Positions 43,687 through 55,166 are shown, numbered from the stretch's first letter. The stretch: 64,000 bases of DNA from Valencia hispanica (GCA_963556495.2 OY747715.1:15382739-15446738); one strand, 5' to 3'. Numbers and translations are program-made. Notes: generated by a model from the sequence alone, not told the origin.

Positions 43687-44920
43687 TTATCATCTCAAGA
43701 CACTTTACAAGAAAAGTCATTTAAATTCAATCATACATACATTACAATTAATCCTTCAGTTCATTATTCCAATCAGTTTAAAAGTTTGCTATCTATGGAA
43801 TCCCAGCAGATTCCATCGAGTCATTGACTTGCAGCATTCACTCCTCCTGAACGAACATTTAGTGACACTAGACAGTCCCCTGTGTTGCGTCTTTGACTTC
43901 ACAGCAACCACTCATACTGAGCAAGCCTGTAGCGAGAGTGGAGAGGAAAAACTCCTTTTTAACAGGAAGAAACCTCCAGCAGAACCTGGCTCAGTAAGAG
44001 CGGCCAACTGCCACAACCAACTTGGGGTTCGAGAAGACAGAGCAGAGACACAAAAAGAACAAAAAACCTGATGTAAGAGTACTTTCTATGTTAAAGAAAG
44101 TAAAAAGTTGATAACAGGACAGGGAGAATGTTCAGTTACTGGGGGCATTATCCCAGTTACAAGAAGACATCACAGATGAGCAGAACGCCAGACCAGATAT
44201 AGCTTCTATAGAAGAACACAAAGAGAAAACATAAAGTTAAGTTATAATAACAGAAAACTCCAATGGAGAATAGTAGAAGAGAAAAATAGCACAGTGAAAA
44301 AATTGGTCAAGTCTCTCCTCCAACAGTCTAAGCCTGTAGCAGCATAACTACAGATATAGCTCAGGATGACCTAAGCCACTCTAACTATAAGCTTTATCAA
44401 AAAGGAAAGTTTCAAGCCTGGTCTTAAAAGTAGGCAGGGTGTCTGTCTTACGGACTAAAACTGGGAGCTGGTTCCACAGGAGAGGAGCCTGATAACTAAA
44501 AGATCTGGTTCCGATTCTACTTTTTGATATCCTAGGAACCACAAGTAAACCTGCAGTCTGAGAGCGAAGTGCTCTGTTAGGAACATATGGAACAATCAGA
44601 TCTCTGATGTATGATGGAGCTTGATTATTAAGGGCTTAATACGTAAGAGGAAGGATCTAAAATTCTATTCTAGATTTAACAGGGGACCAATGGAGAGAAG
44701 CTAAAACAGGAGAAATGTGATCTCTTTTTTTAATATTCATCAGAACTCTTGCTGAAGCATTTTGGATCAATTGAAGGCTTTTGATTGCGTTTTCTGGACT
44801 ACCTGATAGTAAAGAATTACAGTAGACCAGTCTTGAAGTAACAAATGCATGGGCTAGTTTTTCAGCATCACTCCTGGATAGGCTATTTGCTAATTGGGCC
44901 ATTTCTGAAGGCAATCAGTT
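43687..44920 (-). mobile_element. L2-type LINE 3' half with long 3' UTR, 5'-truncated
   Basis: On minus, the sequence from 44914 codes for the C-terminal end of an L2 ORF2: SRSDAEKLAHAFVTSRLVYC, then NSLLSGSPENAIKSLQLIQN, then RDHISPVLASLHWSPVKSR. After that come shifted frames with VPRISKSR- and NQLPV-like codons and the 3' UTR with TCCAGCAGAACC-type sequence. It belongs to a different L2 subfamily from the 51-54 kb copy and is 5'-truncated before YADD. Confidence 0.85.
44657..44914 (-). pseudogene. L2 ORF2 C-terminal fragment
   Basis: An 85-codon frame aligned with the region after the RT palm in L2 ORF2 (compare [20 protein letters not shown] in the 51-54 kb copy). It ends in a frameshift after VKSRIEF; the remaining C-terminal codons continue in other frames down to about 44390. 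Confidence 0.8.
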
Positions 44921-46699
44921 GCACTGAAATTTTATGTAGGGTTATTACAACAAATGCATGCTTTGCTTTACAGACTTTTACTGTTAAAAAGTTTAAACCA
45001 TCTTTCTCCTTTCCAATCATAATATTGCAGTATTTTCTGTGCAATTTGTTCCGTGTGCAACAAATAGCTCTGAATTGTATCAAATTGAAAGTATTCATTC
45101 GTAAAAACAAATATAGACTTCATCTTTCACTTTCTCATTTATTCATTGCTCTCAGACTCGCTTGTCAGTTTGGCTTCATAGCTACATAGCTGAAAGAGTT
45201 CCCAGTAGGACAGCCAGCTGGTCAGCCAGTTGCAGATGGCCTCCTACATCCACTATGGTGGTTTTTAGCTTTTCTAAAGGCCAAGTGGGTCTCTGAACAG
45301 GCCCAATCTGGAAAATAATTAACCCCCCTCCATGTACTTTTCATCTGCCAGGCCTCTTTTCATTGTAATGGAGCTAATATCTGTCCTTCTTGACAGCTAA
45401 CAGAAGGCTGGGCCTTATGCAAACTTTATGATGGTGGAGATGGTTGGCGCCTCTCTGAGATGTAGAAACGCTGTGCCGTTTTTTTAGTGCACTTATTCTA
45501 ACCCTGATTCCTGCTGAATTATTAATGGTCAACAGGGTCAGGGTTTGCTTTTAGTGCTTCCCTGCGGAGCACTGCAGGGCTTAGCCCTGCATCAGCACTC
45601 ATATCACCACCACCTAGACAGCAAAGAACAGAGCGAGAGGTTTGACAGTGTATGAAGATATGATGAGATTCTAAACTTTAACACAGTTTGAACTCCTGTT
45701 TTTTGTTCATACGTATATTTGCTGACCATGTCTGTGTTGAAAGAAAGAAAAAAGATATAACAATAAATGTGAGCAGAGATAATCTTAAGAAAGTAGCTAA
45801 AATGATGCTTAAGTAAAGACATAACCTTATTTTTGTCAGCAATTAAAATGTCTAACAATAGTTTTTAGTTATTTATTTTTAGTATTTTTACTTGAAGCTT
45901 TGATTAATTGGAGTAAAATGCACTTAAAGGAAACTAAATTGTTTCCAAAAAGAAATAAGGAAATTCATGTGTGAGTATGTTATAGGTACAAAATGGTCTT
46001 TTCTACGTTCATTGTGTTCATTTTTCTTTGTGAACCTGAAAATGTCTCTGAATAATTGTTGAACTATTCATTCTGTTAATTGTGCAACACTTTTCCTTGT
46101 ACATGTTTCTCTGGGGGCTCTCCAGCTGCCTGTCCAATAGTCTGTCCACTAGTTTTCTGTACTGAGCCACCTCTCTATCACTCATGACCCACTCTTTCAC
46201 CTGGCACTTAAAGAAGGGTTTTAACCATTGGAATCCATTGTATGTTTGTTCCCTCATGGTTCAATAGTCAAGGTTTCTTCATAATCCCTAATGGCCATTT
46301 GTTTTAAAGCTGGAAGCAAAAACAAAAAAGGTAAGCTAAGTCAGCTGAAGAAATAAAAAACTTAATGAAGCAGTTCTTGTTATGTAGTGACAGGTTGCCA
46401 ATGACCTCCCACCCTCCATACATGAATAACAGATTTTAAGGTTTTTCTTAAAGACCTGACCTTATGAAAGTCTCCAAGATGTTGAAAGGAAGCAACATGG
46501 TCCATGCCTTAATATTACCCTGCAGACTGAATAAAACACAAAAATGGATCCAAGAATAAAACATTGGTCATGCAACTAATGTACTATTGTATATTTTATT
46601 GTATATTTATTACTATTGCATCTTCCTAAGTTTACTTTGGCATATTTTGCCTCAGGGGTGGTCTAAAAAATAAAACATAAAACCACATACCTAAAAGTA
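44921..46699. other. Unrecognised stretch
   Basis: No repeat family recognised. The part at about 45345-45500 has balanced composition and little low complexity and may be a conserved element, unproven. The 79-codon minus frame at 46018-46257 is unassigned. Confidence 0.4.
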
Positions 46700-47257
46700 G
46701 ACTCACTGGCCAAATTATTAGACACACCCTGCTTTTGCCTTTTATTAATCCCCTATTGCCTTCTTCCCTTTCTGATAAATGTGAAGGCAAATCTCAAAGG
46801 AATATTCCTTTGGGAAAATCTCTTGCTCCACTACATCTTAAAGCTGCTCAGTTGGATTATAATCTGGTGACTGTGGAGGTCATTGGAGTACAGCAAATCC
46901 TTTGACATGTTCAAATCGAGCTTTATGATATGGTGCGTTATCCTGCTGAAAGTTGCCAACAGAAGATGGGTACGTTGTGATCATTAAGGGATGGACATGG
47001 TCTGCAATGATAAACTGGTAGGCTGTGACCTTGAAAATGGAGGCTAATTTGATACATAAGGGAAACAAAGTATGACAGGAAACATAATGTTTGACCCTAT
47101 TGTCTGAATGTGGGAATACTACCCTTAGTTTCTAATCCTTCACTGAAAGTAGTAGCTTCAATTGTGAACTTCTGCTGCTGCAGCCCATCGGCTTTAAAGT
47201 TTGACTTCTTGTGGATTGTGTATTTATGTTAATAAGCAATAAAGTGGCTGGTGGATT
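46700..47257 (-). mobile_element. Short Tc1/mariner-like derivative
   Basis: Ends GACTCACTGGCCAAATTATT (left) and AATAAAGTGGCTGGTGGATT (right) are diverged inverted repeats of the fish family ending in CACTCACCGGCCAC, with TA at both flanks (46698-46699, 47258-47259). It is shortened to about 560 bp. Inside, a minus frame at 46880-47068 keeps YPSSVGNFQQDNAPYHKA, the second catalytic block of the transposase. Confidence 0.75.
46880..47068 (-). pseudogene. Tc1/mariner-like transposase fragment
   Basis: A 62-codon remnant containing NFQQDNAPYHKARFEHVKGF. The D of QQDNAP is the second catalytic aspartate. The first and third catalytic residues and the DNA-binding domain are absent. The frame ends downstream at FAVLQ, where the family continues into its SPDLNP block, deleted here. 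Confidence 0.75.
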
Positions 47258-48601
47258 TATATTTTTATCTTTTGTTGGTCATTAGCAGTACAGTCAGAAA
47301 ATTTGTGTTGTTGCAAACTCTTGTATTCTAACTTGTTCCTGGTCTCAGCATTGTACAGTTTACAATAAACTAAAATTTGTAGTGCCAAATGTGTTCCTGT
47401 AACTACCTTCTAACTTTTTACATATTTAAATTTTCATACATAGAAACTGATTTAGTTTTGAGATTGGAGGTAAATCACTTGGATAAGTCTTTGTGTTCTG
47501 CAGTCCTGTTTATGCTGAGCATGCAATCAGACAAGTTCAAAAACAAGAGTGTATTCACACAGAAGCTCCATTAAGATTGTGCATAAATATTATATAAATG
47601 CCTTCTATTACACTTTTTTCTGGATGATGACAATGGTTGTCGGCTGCTTCTGGGCCTGTCTTCATCACTTGTGGTTTGTTGTGTGCAAATGCATGTGTCT
47701 GTGTGCATGTGTGTGGTCCTAAGTAATTTTCTCCATTGCTCTTCTCATAAGATATTTACATGGCCATCTATTATGTATTGTGATCTGATTGAAGTTGAGT
47801 GTTCCCATCTTGCCCCCTCTATGAACTCACCACCCTGCACCTCGTTTTTAGGAGACTAGACCTATATTGGTCGACCAAAACTTGAAACATTGAAGCTGCT
47901 GTGTGGTACCTTAAACTTTATTTACTCTCTGTACATCTCAGGTACAATAACAACAACCACATTTTCTGTGCCTATAGTGATATAACTGTCACCTAATTTA
48001 AAATCTAAAGCCAGAGAGATGCAGAGAATATCCACATCTGTAAAACCAGAGGGATATTTCTGGGCTCATGTAAACTCAATAGCTGTTCCAACAAGCCTCA
48101 AATCCCTTTAGATCCATCTTCCTTTTAGTTACTAGGCTTTTTTTCTTTTTAAACTCTTCCCTCCGCCTTTTATCTCTCCATGTCACCAGATTGTGTCTTG
48201 TACACACAAACAGAAGGCCCAGACAGCCACACACTGACCGCTCTGTGGTGGTCCCTCAGATGCTTGGCCACCATTCACCTCACTTTTCCCATTCCGCTTG
48301 CTCCATGTTTGATAATTTTAGCTCTTTCCGTCCGTTTTTCTTTTGTCCTCCGCCATGTCGCTTCTTTTCTTACATCTTACCATCCAATGTGATTTCCTTA
48401 ACTCTTCATTTCATCTGTTGGTGCTTTATATTTTATTCTGTCCTTTTTGGCTCAGTTTATTTTATCTGACTCAAAAGGTGCTGAGATTTTCCCCTTAAAC
48501 TTCAGCTTTGCATGTTAATAAGCAGGTTACAGTAAGTTATCATTCAGTTTTAAAAATACCAGTGTTGATGCCATACGGCAAACATTGAATTACCTTGTGA
48601 A
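47258..48601. other. Unrecognised stretch
   Basis: No gene or repeat family recognised; short motif-free frames only. Confidence 0.4.
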
Positions 48602-48708
48602 AGTATTCATTGATTTTTTTTCTCCCTTACAATCACAAAGTACAATATTTTTATTTTCATGTGATTAACCAACACAAAGTAGTATATAATTTGGTGGAAG
48701 GAAAGTGA
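48602..48708 (+). mobile_element. Tc1-like left inverted repeat, interrupted
   Basis: GTGAAAGTATTCATTGATTT, then TTTTCATGTGATTAACCAAC and ACAAAGTAGTATATAATTTG, resembles a fish Tc1-like terminal repeat. Similar sequence resumes at 49425 (TATTTACTCTGATGCTCCTA), so the intervening 0.7 kb was inserted later. Confidence 0.65.
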
Positions 48709-48772
48709 TAGTTTTGCGCCACAGCTGTACCCTGCTCGTGTGCATAACGAGCTGTACCTTGAGGCAAAACTA
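48709..48772. repeat. Imperfect palindrome
   Basis: Outer arms TAGTTTTGC (48709-48717) and GCAAAACTA (48764-48772) are exact reverse complements. An inner pair GCTCGT/ACGAGC (about 48734-48752) is also exact. Confidence 0.75.
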
Positions 48773-48789
48773 CGGCCGCGCCTATTTGT

Positions 48790-48809
48790 CAAAGACAGCT
48801 CTGTCTTTG
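48790..48809. repeat. Perfect 9-bp hairpin
   Basis: CAAAGACAG and CTGTCTTTG are exact reverse complements separated by two bases. Confidence 0.9.
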
Positions 48810-48906
48810 GTAAATGCAGAGCGCGTCCCGCAATAACTTACCCAGGAGAGGAGCGCACCGTAGCTCCTGCTTTGGCACTTTTACACACAGAGAACGGTTC
48901 GGCCGC

Positions 48907-49187
48907 CAGTGTTTCCCACACATAGACGAATCTGTGGCGGTGCGCTACAGATTAAAAACCGACCAAAAAAATAAATCAATCAACATCGACCATCACATAT
49001 TGTGTTTCGTTTTTCTTTTTTACTCTATTTAAAACACATGCTCTTTCTTCGTCTCTCTGTCACTCACGCGTCTCTCTCGCTTTCTCTCTCACCTCTCACA
49101 CACACATATACACAAACATCTCCTCCCCTCCACGTTTGTCGGGACCCCCCGGCCGACACATTGTTTACTAATCTGTGGGAAACACTG
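48907..49187. mobile_element. Short hAT-like element
   Basis: Inverted ends CAGTGTTTCCCACA on both sides, 281 bp apart, with a pyrimidine-rich low-complexity middle (CTCTCT, CACACA). The CAGTGTTTCCC end is typical of short fish hAT derivatives. Flanking octamers (TCGGCCGC, GCCCCCAT) do not match, so the duplication has decayed or was never there. Confidence 0.6.
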
Positions 49188-49418
49188 GCCCCCATATTTC
49201 GTCTTCCCTTCTACTGAGGGGCTGACTTTTTTTGTGCATGCATCCACGGCTTGAAATTCACACACATGAAATGTTATTATGCATCACAAAAAAAATGCCC
49301 TCACACAAGTGTGCAGGGCTTTTTTTTGGGGGGGCGGTGATAACGGTGAGGCGCTCAGACCTGCGGTGGGCGTCACGTGACCGCGGTATGGCGGTAATCC
49401 AGTTACCGCCCCAGGTCT

Positions 49419-49480
49419 AATATTAAGCTCTATTTACTCTGATGCTCCTAAATAAAATCTGGCTCAAATTGCACTGAGAG
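49419..49480 (+). mobile_element. Tc1-like element continuation
   Basis: CTCTATTTACTCTGATGCTC then CTAAATAAAATCTGGCTCAA corresponds to the post-terminal region of the element that starts at 48602 and parallels 4350-4380. Confidence 0.55.
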
Positions 49481-50879
49481 GTCCACTTGTTGACACGTGA
49501 TGAGCCATAAAGAAGTAGTCTGAATGTTCTGGAGTTGAAATCGCGGTATGAGCCTATCCTAAGTTGTGAACGTTGAAACCAGGCAACCGTAAGAAACTTA
49601 GGACCAAGAGGTCACATTTCTGTTGATCTTTGCCACTTTTTTTGTCCTGTCTTTTTTGCTCTCCCACCGTCTCCTGGTGTTTACCCTCACTCCCAGCATT
49701 GTGGCAGCCAGCTGTCAACAGCAGAGCGGACAGAAAGTCTGATGAGATCACTCATAGGACGTTTCTAACAGGGCAAAGCTCGGTCAGAGTTGTTAGATGT
49801 TTTTTTCCCCCATTTTTATTCATTATCTTCCTTACTTTCGTTGTGTGCTGTGGTATATAATTTTGATGTATGTGTACATATTTGACTCTTGCTTTTTTCC
49901 CCCCCTCGGTCTCTGTTATTTAAATACGTTTTTGTGAAAAAAAGGAAAAAAAGTCTCTCTATTTTCTCCATGGTTCCTCCTGGGTACCTCGAGGCAAATC
50001 ATAATTTAAACATTAGACCTGCCAGCTTTGTAAGTGGGAATAGATGTTAATGTATTATTCAGTACTTCAAAATTTGGTCTGTTCTCTTCAGTGCTTTGCC
50101 TTTGCAATCCTACCTTACTACTGTTTGTAGTAGGTGTCCAATGAGGTTACAGATATGATGTTAACCTGAAAAGCATTGAGGTAGAACTTAATCTTATTTT
50201 CCTTTAGTCTCAAATGTGTTTGAATCTTGCTTGATGTTGCCCTGTTTCAAAAAGAAAAAAAAAAATATTGTTTCCCCATTGTCACTCCATTGAAATTACC
50301 AGAACTGCTCATTAATAGATTTCCTTTTTCTTTCTCAGCTGTGCTCACAAATTGAATTCTCAACATTATTCTAATTAGCCAATTGAGCTGTGCATTATCT
50401 GAAGTGGACTTTTTACATGCAAATTATGAGATAAATGTGTTATCTGTCATTTCTTGAGCTTTATTCATCATTCTCTATTTATTATAGGGAGGAATTGTTC
50501 TGTAACACCATGTGTCCTTGCATGACCTTCCGTGTTGAAAGACTTGGAAAGATGTGCCGCCTTTAAGTTGGCCACTAGGTCCTCTTTATAAAATTCCTTT
50601 TATGTCTGAGTCTATAAAGTCATATCTGCACATCCCTTCTCTTTTAAATGTACATGTGCAATTATGTCTCTCCATTGGTTTCTGTGTTTGTGTTGGGAGC
50701 ATCTCACTCTCAGTGCATCACATGGCTCTACTCTAGCAGGACTTTGGCATCAGAATAATACATTTGTTACCCTCTAGCATTGTTTTTTAAAGGACACATT
50801 GAAAGCCAAAAAATACCACTGCCTCCCTCTGCTCTTTACTTTGTCCAAAAGCAGTCTTTGGACTGAAACTGAAGTGAAG
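49481..50879. other. Unrecognised stretch with an octamer-containing block
   Basis: No gene or repeat recognised. At about 50330-50520 the sequence is homeodomain-site-rich and contains the POU octamer ATGCAAAT followed by TATGA (about 50419), with CTAATTAG and CCAATT upstream. This looks like a possible conserved enhancer, but needs cross-species comparison. Confidence 0.35.
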
Positions 50880-51077
50880 TATGTGATTGCAGTTACAGTG
50901 ATTTGAAAACACATTAATAATACAAGAAGTTCTTCCCATTTTCTTACATCATATAACAATTATCTTCAATGTATTACTTTGGGATTTTAAATCAACACAA
51001 AATAGTGCATAATTGGGAAATGGAACGATTATCTACATTGGTTTCAGTGGGTAAATTCCCCTGTTTTAAACAATTCT
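50880..51077 (+). mobile_element. Decayed Tc1-like element, left part
   Basis: ACTTTGGGATTTTAAATCAA then CACAAAATAGTGCATAATTG and GGAAATGGAACGATTATCTA resembles a Tc1-like terminal repeat. The coding remains reappear on the far side of the TTAA element at 55167. Confidence 0.6.
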
Positions 51078-51305
51078 TTAAAGAGGCTGTATGCAACTTT
51101 TCCCCAAAATAAAGACAAGACAAGACAAGACAATTTTATTTGTATAGCACACTTTCAACAACAGGGGAATTCAAGGTGCTTTACATGATTTGGTGATTTA
51201 AAAGAAACACATAAAAGAAACACACATTACACATGATACACAATAGAAAAAATACAAAAAAAGCAAGAGAGCATGAACACATTTCATACATATAACATCA
51301 AGCAT

Positions 51306-54299
51306 TTACTCAAAGGCAATTCTAAACAGATGGGTTTTAAGTCTCGATTTAAAGCAGTTCAGAGTTTCAGCAGCTCTACACTCGTCAGGAAGTCTGTTCC
51401 AGATAAGGGGAGCATAGAAACTGAAAGCTGCTTCTCCATGTTTAGTTCTGAGTCTAGGGATGTTTAGTAGGCTAGAGTTGGAGGACCTGAGTGGTCTTGG
51501 TGGTTGGTACCATGACAACATGTCTTCAACATATTTTGGTGCTAAGCCATGTAATGATTTATAAACTAGTAAAAGTATTTTAAAGTCTATTCTCTGAGCT
51601 ACAGGGAGCCAGTGTAAGGACTTTAGAACTGGGGTGATGTGCTCTACTTTCCTGGTTCTAGTGAGTACGCGAGCGGCAGCGTTCTGGATCAGCTGCAGCT
51701 GTCTGATTGACTTTTTAGGCAGACCTGTGAAGATGCTGTTGCAGTAATCAATCCGACTAAAGATAAACGCATGGATGAGTTTTTCTAGGTCGTGTTGCAA
51801 AATCAGTCCTTTAATCCTAGAGATGTTCTTCAGGTTATAGAACGCTGACCTTGTTATTGCCTTTATGTGACCCTGGAGGTTCAGGTCTGAGTCCATTACT
51901 ACACCTAGGTTACGAACCTGATCAGTAGTTTCTAGCTGTATTAATTGAAGCTGTGTGCTGACTCTTGATCGTTCCTCCTTAGGTCCAAAAATAATCACTT
52001 CAGTTTTGTTTCTATTCAGCTGGAGAAAGTTATGGCACATCCATCCATTTATTTGGTCAATGCATTGATTTAGGGTTTGAATGGGTTCAGAGTCACCTGG
52101 TGACATTGTGATGTAGAGCTGAGTGTCATCTGCGTAGTTATGGTAGCTAATGTTATTGGTCGCTATAATCTTGCCTAGTGGGAGCATGTAGATATTAAAT
52201 AAGAGGGGCCCCAGGATGGAGCCCTGGGGCACCCCACATGTGATTTCTGTTCGTTCTGATGAAAAGTTTCCTATTGAAACATAGAAGTCCCTGTTCTTTA
52301 GGTAAGACTCAAACCAGCCAAGTACTGTACCAGAGAGTCCGACCCAGCTCTCCAGTCGTTCCAATAAAATATCATGATCAACAGTGTCAAATGCTGCACT
52401 GAGGTCCAACAGAACCAGCACTGTGGTTCTTCCACAGTCTGTATTTATGCGGATGTCATTAAATACTTTGACGAGGACAGTCTCGGTGCTGTGGTGAGCG
52501 CGGAAACCAGACTGAAAAGCATCAAAACGGTTTGTCATTGTTATGAAGCCATTTAACTGCTGAAACACAGCTTTTTCAATAATCTTACTGATGAATGGGA
52601 GATTAGAGATTGGCCTGTAGTTCTGCATTAACGTGTTGTCCAGATTTTTCTTCTTTAGCAGTGGTTTAATAACTGCTGTTTTTAAAGCCTGAGGGAAGAC
52701 ACCTGATAGCAGTGATGAGTTCACTATTTGAACAAGATCAGAACCAATAACAGGAAGAACCTTCTTTAGAAAAGCTGTGGGTAGGATATCAAGACAGCAG
52801 GAGGAGGAGCTTAATTGGATAATGATTTTTTCAAGGCTGTTCTGGTTTAATTCGTGGAATTCAGACATTTTCTCTACATTGTTGTTGATTGGGGATGGCA
52901 CTGGTTGTGGGTTCGATATTGAGGTACAGATTGACTGTCTAATTGTTAGAATCTTTTCAGTGAAAAAGCTGGCAAATTCATTGCAGGCCCTGGTAGAGTT
53001 TAGTTCAGGGGCTACTGTCACTAAAGGATTAGTTAGTCTTTCCACTGTTGCAAATAGAGTCCGTGCGTTATTAATGTTTCTGTTGATGATTTCAGAAAAG
53101 AACGATTCCCTAGCATCTTTTATAGTTAGCTGATATCTATTCAGTCTCTCTTTGTAGATCTCACAGTGAACCTGGAGTCGAGTTTTCCGCCATTTTTTCT
53201 CGGCTCGTCGACACTCTCTTTTTTCATTACGTACCAGTGGATTACTTGTCCACGGAGACTTTTTTCTACCTGAGACTACTTTCACTTTAGTTGGGGCAAT
53301 GGAATCCATGATGTCTGAGATTTTCGCAAGGAAATTATCTACCAACCTATTTACTGAGTTTGAGTTGGGAGATGAGGGGGATGTGGTGGAAGGATAAATA
53401 CGTTTAAAGGTTTCTACTGAACTGTCCCCTAGAAAACGCTTTTTTATGGTGGTCTTACTGTGGCTGGATAATTTAGCAGAGATGGTACTTTGAAAGAAAA
53501 TACAGAAATGGTCAGATAATGCAATATTAATTACAGAGATGTCAGAAATATTTAAACCTTTGCTGATAATTAAGTCCAGAGTGTGTCCTTTATTGTGTGT
53601 TGGTTGTTTGACATGCTGGATCAGTCCGAAGTTGTGGAGAGTATCATCTAACGTTTTTGCTTGTCTACCTTGGGGGTTGTCGGTATGGATGTTAAAGTCC
53701 CCCACGATGATTAGTTGGTCATAGTCGATACATATTACAGAAAGAAGGTCATTGAAATCATTAAAGAAGTTAGAGTTAAGTTTTGGTGGTTTATATAAAC
53801 TTAGAAATAAAGATTTGTTAGGCTCATTTATCTGGGTGGCTAGATATTCAAAAGAATCAAACGTGCCCAGAGTTACCTTTTTAAAGTTCATTGAGTTGTG
53901 AAAGATGGTGGCTACACCTCCGCCTCGTTTGTGTTTTCTGTTCTCGCTTAAGAAATTATAATTTGGAGGACTGGATTCTATTAATGAAGTTGTTTCGTTA
54001 TTTTCATCTAGCCAAGTTTCTGATAAAAAAAGGGCGTGTAAATTATGCTCAGTGATGAAGTCATTGATAAGAAAAGACTTCCCGGATAGAGATCTAATGT
54101 TTAATAAAGCTAACTTAAGTATTGTGATGATGGGCAGCTGAACCTTCTGACAGGTTATCAATTTGAGATTTTGTTTAATATGAGAGCGTGTGGTTAACGG
54201 TTTATGTTTCCTGCTGCTGATAATCACTGATATAGCCTCAGGGGTGCCGGGTGAATTCTGGGAGACGGTAGGGGTGGATTTATTGCCCGGTTCCCTCAA
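51306..54299 (-). CDS. L2 LINE ORF2: APE endonuclease and reverse transcriptase
   Basis: Encodes the replicase of an L2 non-LTR retrotransposon, which nicks target DNA and primes reverse transcription there (known mechanism of the class). The 997-codon frame has no internal stop. Endonuclease, residues about 60-270: N67 in LLNIRS, E94 in FLSETWLD, D201/N203 in VGDFNIH, and S262-D263-H264. RT, about 530-800: [19 protein letters not shown] near 560-578, D632 in [27 protein letters not shown] at 688-704 and YADD at 722-725. The C-terminal region includes [18 protein letters not shown] and ends HLFRIAFE. The frame begins at TTG; the first ATG is residue 137, inside the endonuclease. A true start probably lies in the adjacent 54303-54713 frame, cut off by a frameshift. 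Catalytic residues all look present, so it is young. Confidence 0.93.
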   Translation of the reverse strand: MREPGNKSTPTVSQNSPGTPEAISVIISSRKHKPLTTRSHIKQNLKLITCQKVQLPIITILKLALLNIRSLSGKSFLINDFITEHNLHALFLSETWLDENNETTSLIESSPPNYNFLSENRKHKRGGGVATIFHNSMNFKKVTLGTFDSFEYLATQINEPNKSLFLSLYKPPKLNSNFFNDFNDLLSVICIDYDQLIIVGDFNIHTDNPQGRQAKTLDDTLHNFGLIQHVKQPTHNKGHTLDLIISKGLNISDISVINIALSDHFCIFFQSTISAKLSSHSKTTIKKRFLGDSSVETFKRIYPSTTSPSSPNSNSVNRLVDNFLAKISDIMDSIAPTKVKVVSGRKKSPWTSNPLVRNEKRECRRAEKKWRKTRLQVHCEIYKERLNRYQLTIKDARESFFSEIINRNINNARTLFATVERLTNPLVTVAPELNSTRACNEFASFFTEKILTIRQSICTSISNPQPVPSPINNNVEKMSEFHELNQNSLEKIIIQLSSSSCCLDILPTAFLKKVLPVIGSDLVQIVNSSLLSGVFPQALKTAVIKPLLKKKNLDNTLMQNYRPISNLPFISKIIEKAVFQQLNGFITMTNRFDAFQSGFRAHHSTETVLVKVFNDIRINTDCGRTTVLVLLDLSAAFDTVDHDILLERLESWVGLSGTVLGWFESYLKNRDFYVSIGNFSSERTEITCGVPQGSILGPLLFNIYMLPLGKIIATNNISYHNYADDTQLYITMSPGDSEPIQTLNQCIDQINGWMCHNFLQLNRNKTEVIIFGPKEERSRVSTQLQLIQLETTDQVRNLGVVMDSDLNLQGHIKAITRSAFYNLKNISRIKGLILQHDLEKLIHAFIFSRIDYCNSIFTGLPKKSIRQLQLIQNAAARVLTRTRKVEHITPVLKSLHWLPVAQRIDFKILLLVYKSLHGLAPKYVEDMLSWYQPPRPLRSSNSSLLNIPRLRTKHGEAAFSFYAPLIWNRLPDECRAAETLNCFKSRLKTHLFRIAFE

Positions 54300-54302
54300 A
54301 TA

Positions 54303-54713
54303 TCAGATATCTGTAATAATCAGTGGGGGGAAGCTCCCAGGCTTATGGACACTAGTCCCAGGTGTTTGGTGTAGTCTAAGTTTAGGTGTTAATTGTGTCC
54401 CAAATTTGATTTGCTCATTCAGTCTGTCTGTAAAGTTTCTAAATGGAGACTCATTTGATGTGGCTGAGTCACAGGAAGATGAGGACTTAATCTCTGATGG
54501 TTGTTTATCTGTTCGGTCCTGTGGTATCATCATGACTTGCTGTTTTTGTTCTCTGATATCCATGGGCGCCTCAAGGTCAGCTTTTGGGAGCAAGTGTTTT
54601 GCTTTCTGATGTTGATAAGAAAAAATGTTGGCAGCTAACAGCCTTACTCCGGACCTGTTCAAATAGCGCATTCCTGCTTTGAACAGATGATTAGCACTTC
54701 CAAAATGTAACAC
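54303..54713 (-). CDS. L2 upstream frame, probable N-terminal part of ORF2 or ORF1
   Basis: A 136-codon frame opening with ATG (MLHFGSANHL) and ending four bases before the 997-codon frame, in a different phase. It has no recognisable domain, is rich in K, Q and S, and contains RLHQTPGTSVHKPGSF near its end. Since the larger frame lacks an ATG before residue 137, the simplest reading is one ORF split by a single shift near 54300. A separate ORF1 is the alternative. Confidence 0.55.
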   Translation of the reverse strand: MLHFGSANHLFKAGMRYLNRSGVRLLAANIFSYQHQKAKHLLPKADLEAPMDIREQKQQVMMIPQDRTDKQPSEIKSSSSCDSATSNESPFRNFTDRLNEQIKFGTQLTPKLRLHQTPGTSVHKPGSFPPLIITDI

Positions 54714-54799
54714 TAGTCTTTTTATTTGACCATGTATGACTCAAACTTCTCCTGATGAGCATACTGACACCTTGTCAGCTCACAGTGGCTGTACCTATA

Positions 54800-55162
54800 A
54801 CCATGTATCCAATTTTTTCTATTTTATGTCGGGTCAGATTTTTCCGTGTTGTCTGCGGATGTGACGTCAAGCGCGTTCATGTTAAATGTTTCAGATCACT
54901 GCCACCACCGCTAGTCAGAACTCGCAAGCAGTTCAATGGATTTTGCGAATTCACAGAAGAGACGAAGGACAACTTTGACACCAACAATAACTTCACACTA
55001 AGACTAAAAAAGTTAAACCCCTGACAAGTGCCCGATCGAAGATTGAGAGCGACCGGCGTACGAGCACGCGCTGCGAGAGCGAGCAGAAAGGAAGTGCAGT
55101 TCCGTTTTTTGGCCACAGTGTCAGTCGCAAGTTCAAATTTCAGAAAATTGCATATAGCCCCT
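54800..55162. mobile_element. Right remainder of the TTAA element
   Basis: Non-coding, with higher GC (CGATCGAAGATTGAGAGCGA, ACGAGCACGCGCTGCGAGAG) than the AT-rich surroundings. It ends in the right inverted repeat. No transposase motif. Confidence 0.5.
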
Positions 55163-55166
55163 TTAA

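Larger units (their letters stand above)
48709..49418. mobile_element. Composite insertion rich in palindromes
   Basis: This block lies between two halves of a Tc1-like element. It contains an imperfect palindrome at 48709-48772, a perfect hairpin at 48790-48809, a hAT-like short element at 48907-49187, and a CG-rich right part (GTGATAACGGTGAGGCGCTC, ACCGCGGTATGGCGGTAAT) of the kind seen in fish hAT termini. I could not find one consistent pair of ends for the whole block; several events are likely. Confidence 0.5.
51110..54740 (-). mobile_element. L2-type LINE, nearly full-length
   Basis: An L2/Maui-type LINE in minus orientation. The 3' end is a short tandem tail (GACAA repeated on plus, so TTGTC on the element strand) preceded by TTTGTATAGCACACTTTCAA. 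ORF2 is open for 997 codons, and about 0.4 kb of 5' sequence includes another frame. The 5' boundary is approximate. Fragments of the same family lie at 9051, 11511 and 17735. Confidence 0.92.
51078..55166. mobile_element. TTAA-flanked TIR element containing an L2 insertion
   Basis: TTAA at 51078-51081 and 55163-55166 bound inverted ends AGAGGCTGTATGCAACTTTT and, in reverse complement on the right, AGGGGCTATATGCAATTTTC. The TTAA duplication points to a piggyBac- or Kolobok-type element. Subtracting the L2 leaves only about 30 bp on the left and about 0.4 kb on the right (to 54.8 kb), with no transposase motif, so it was a small non-autonomous element. Outside it, Tc1-like sequence continues on both sides. 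Confidence 0.7.

Noticed and set aside
52374..54609. Plus-strand frames of 60-139 codons across the L2 copy
   Set aside because: Antisense to L2 ORF2 and its upstream frame.
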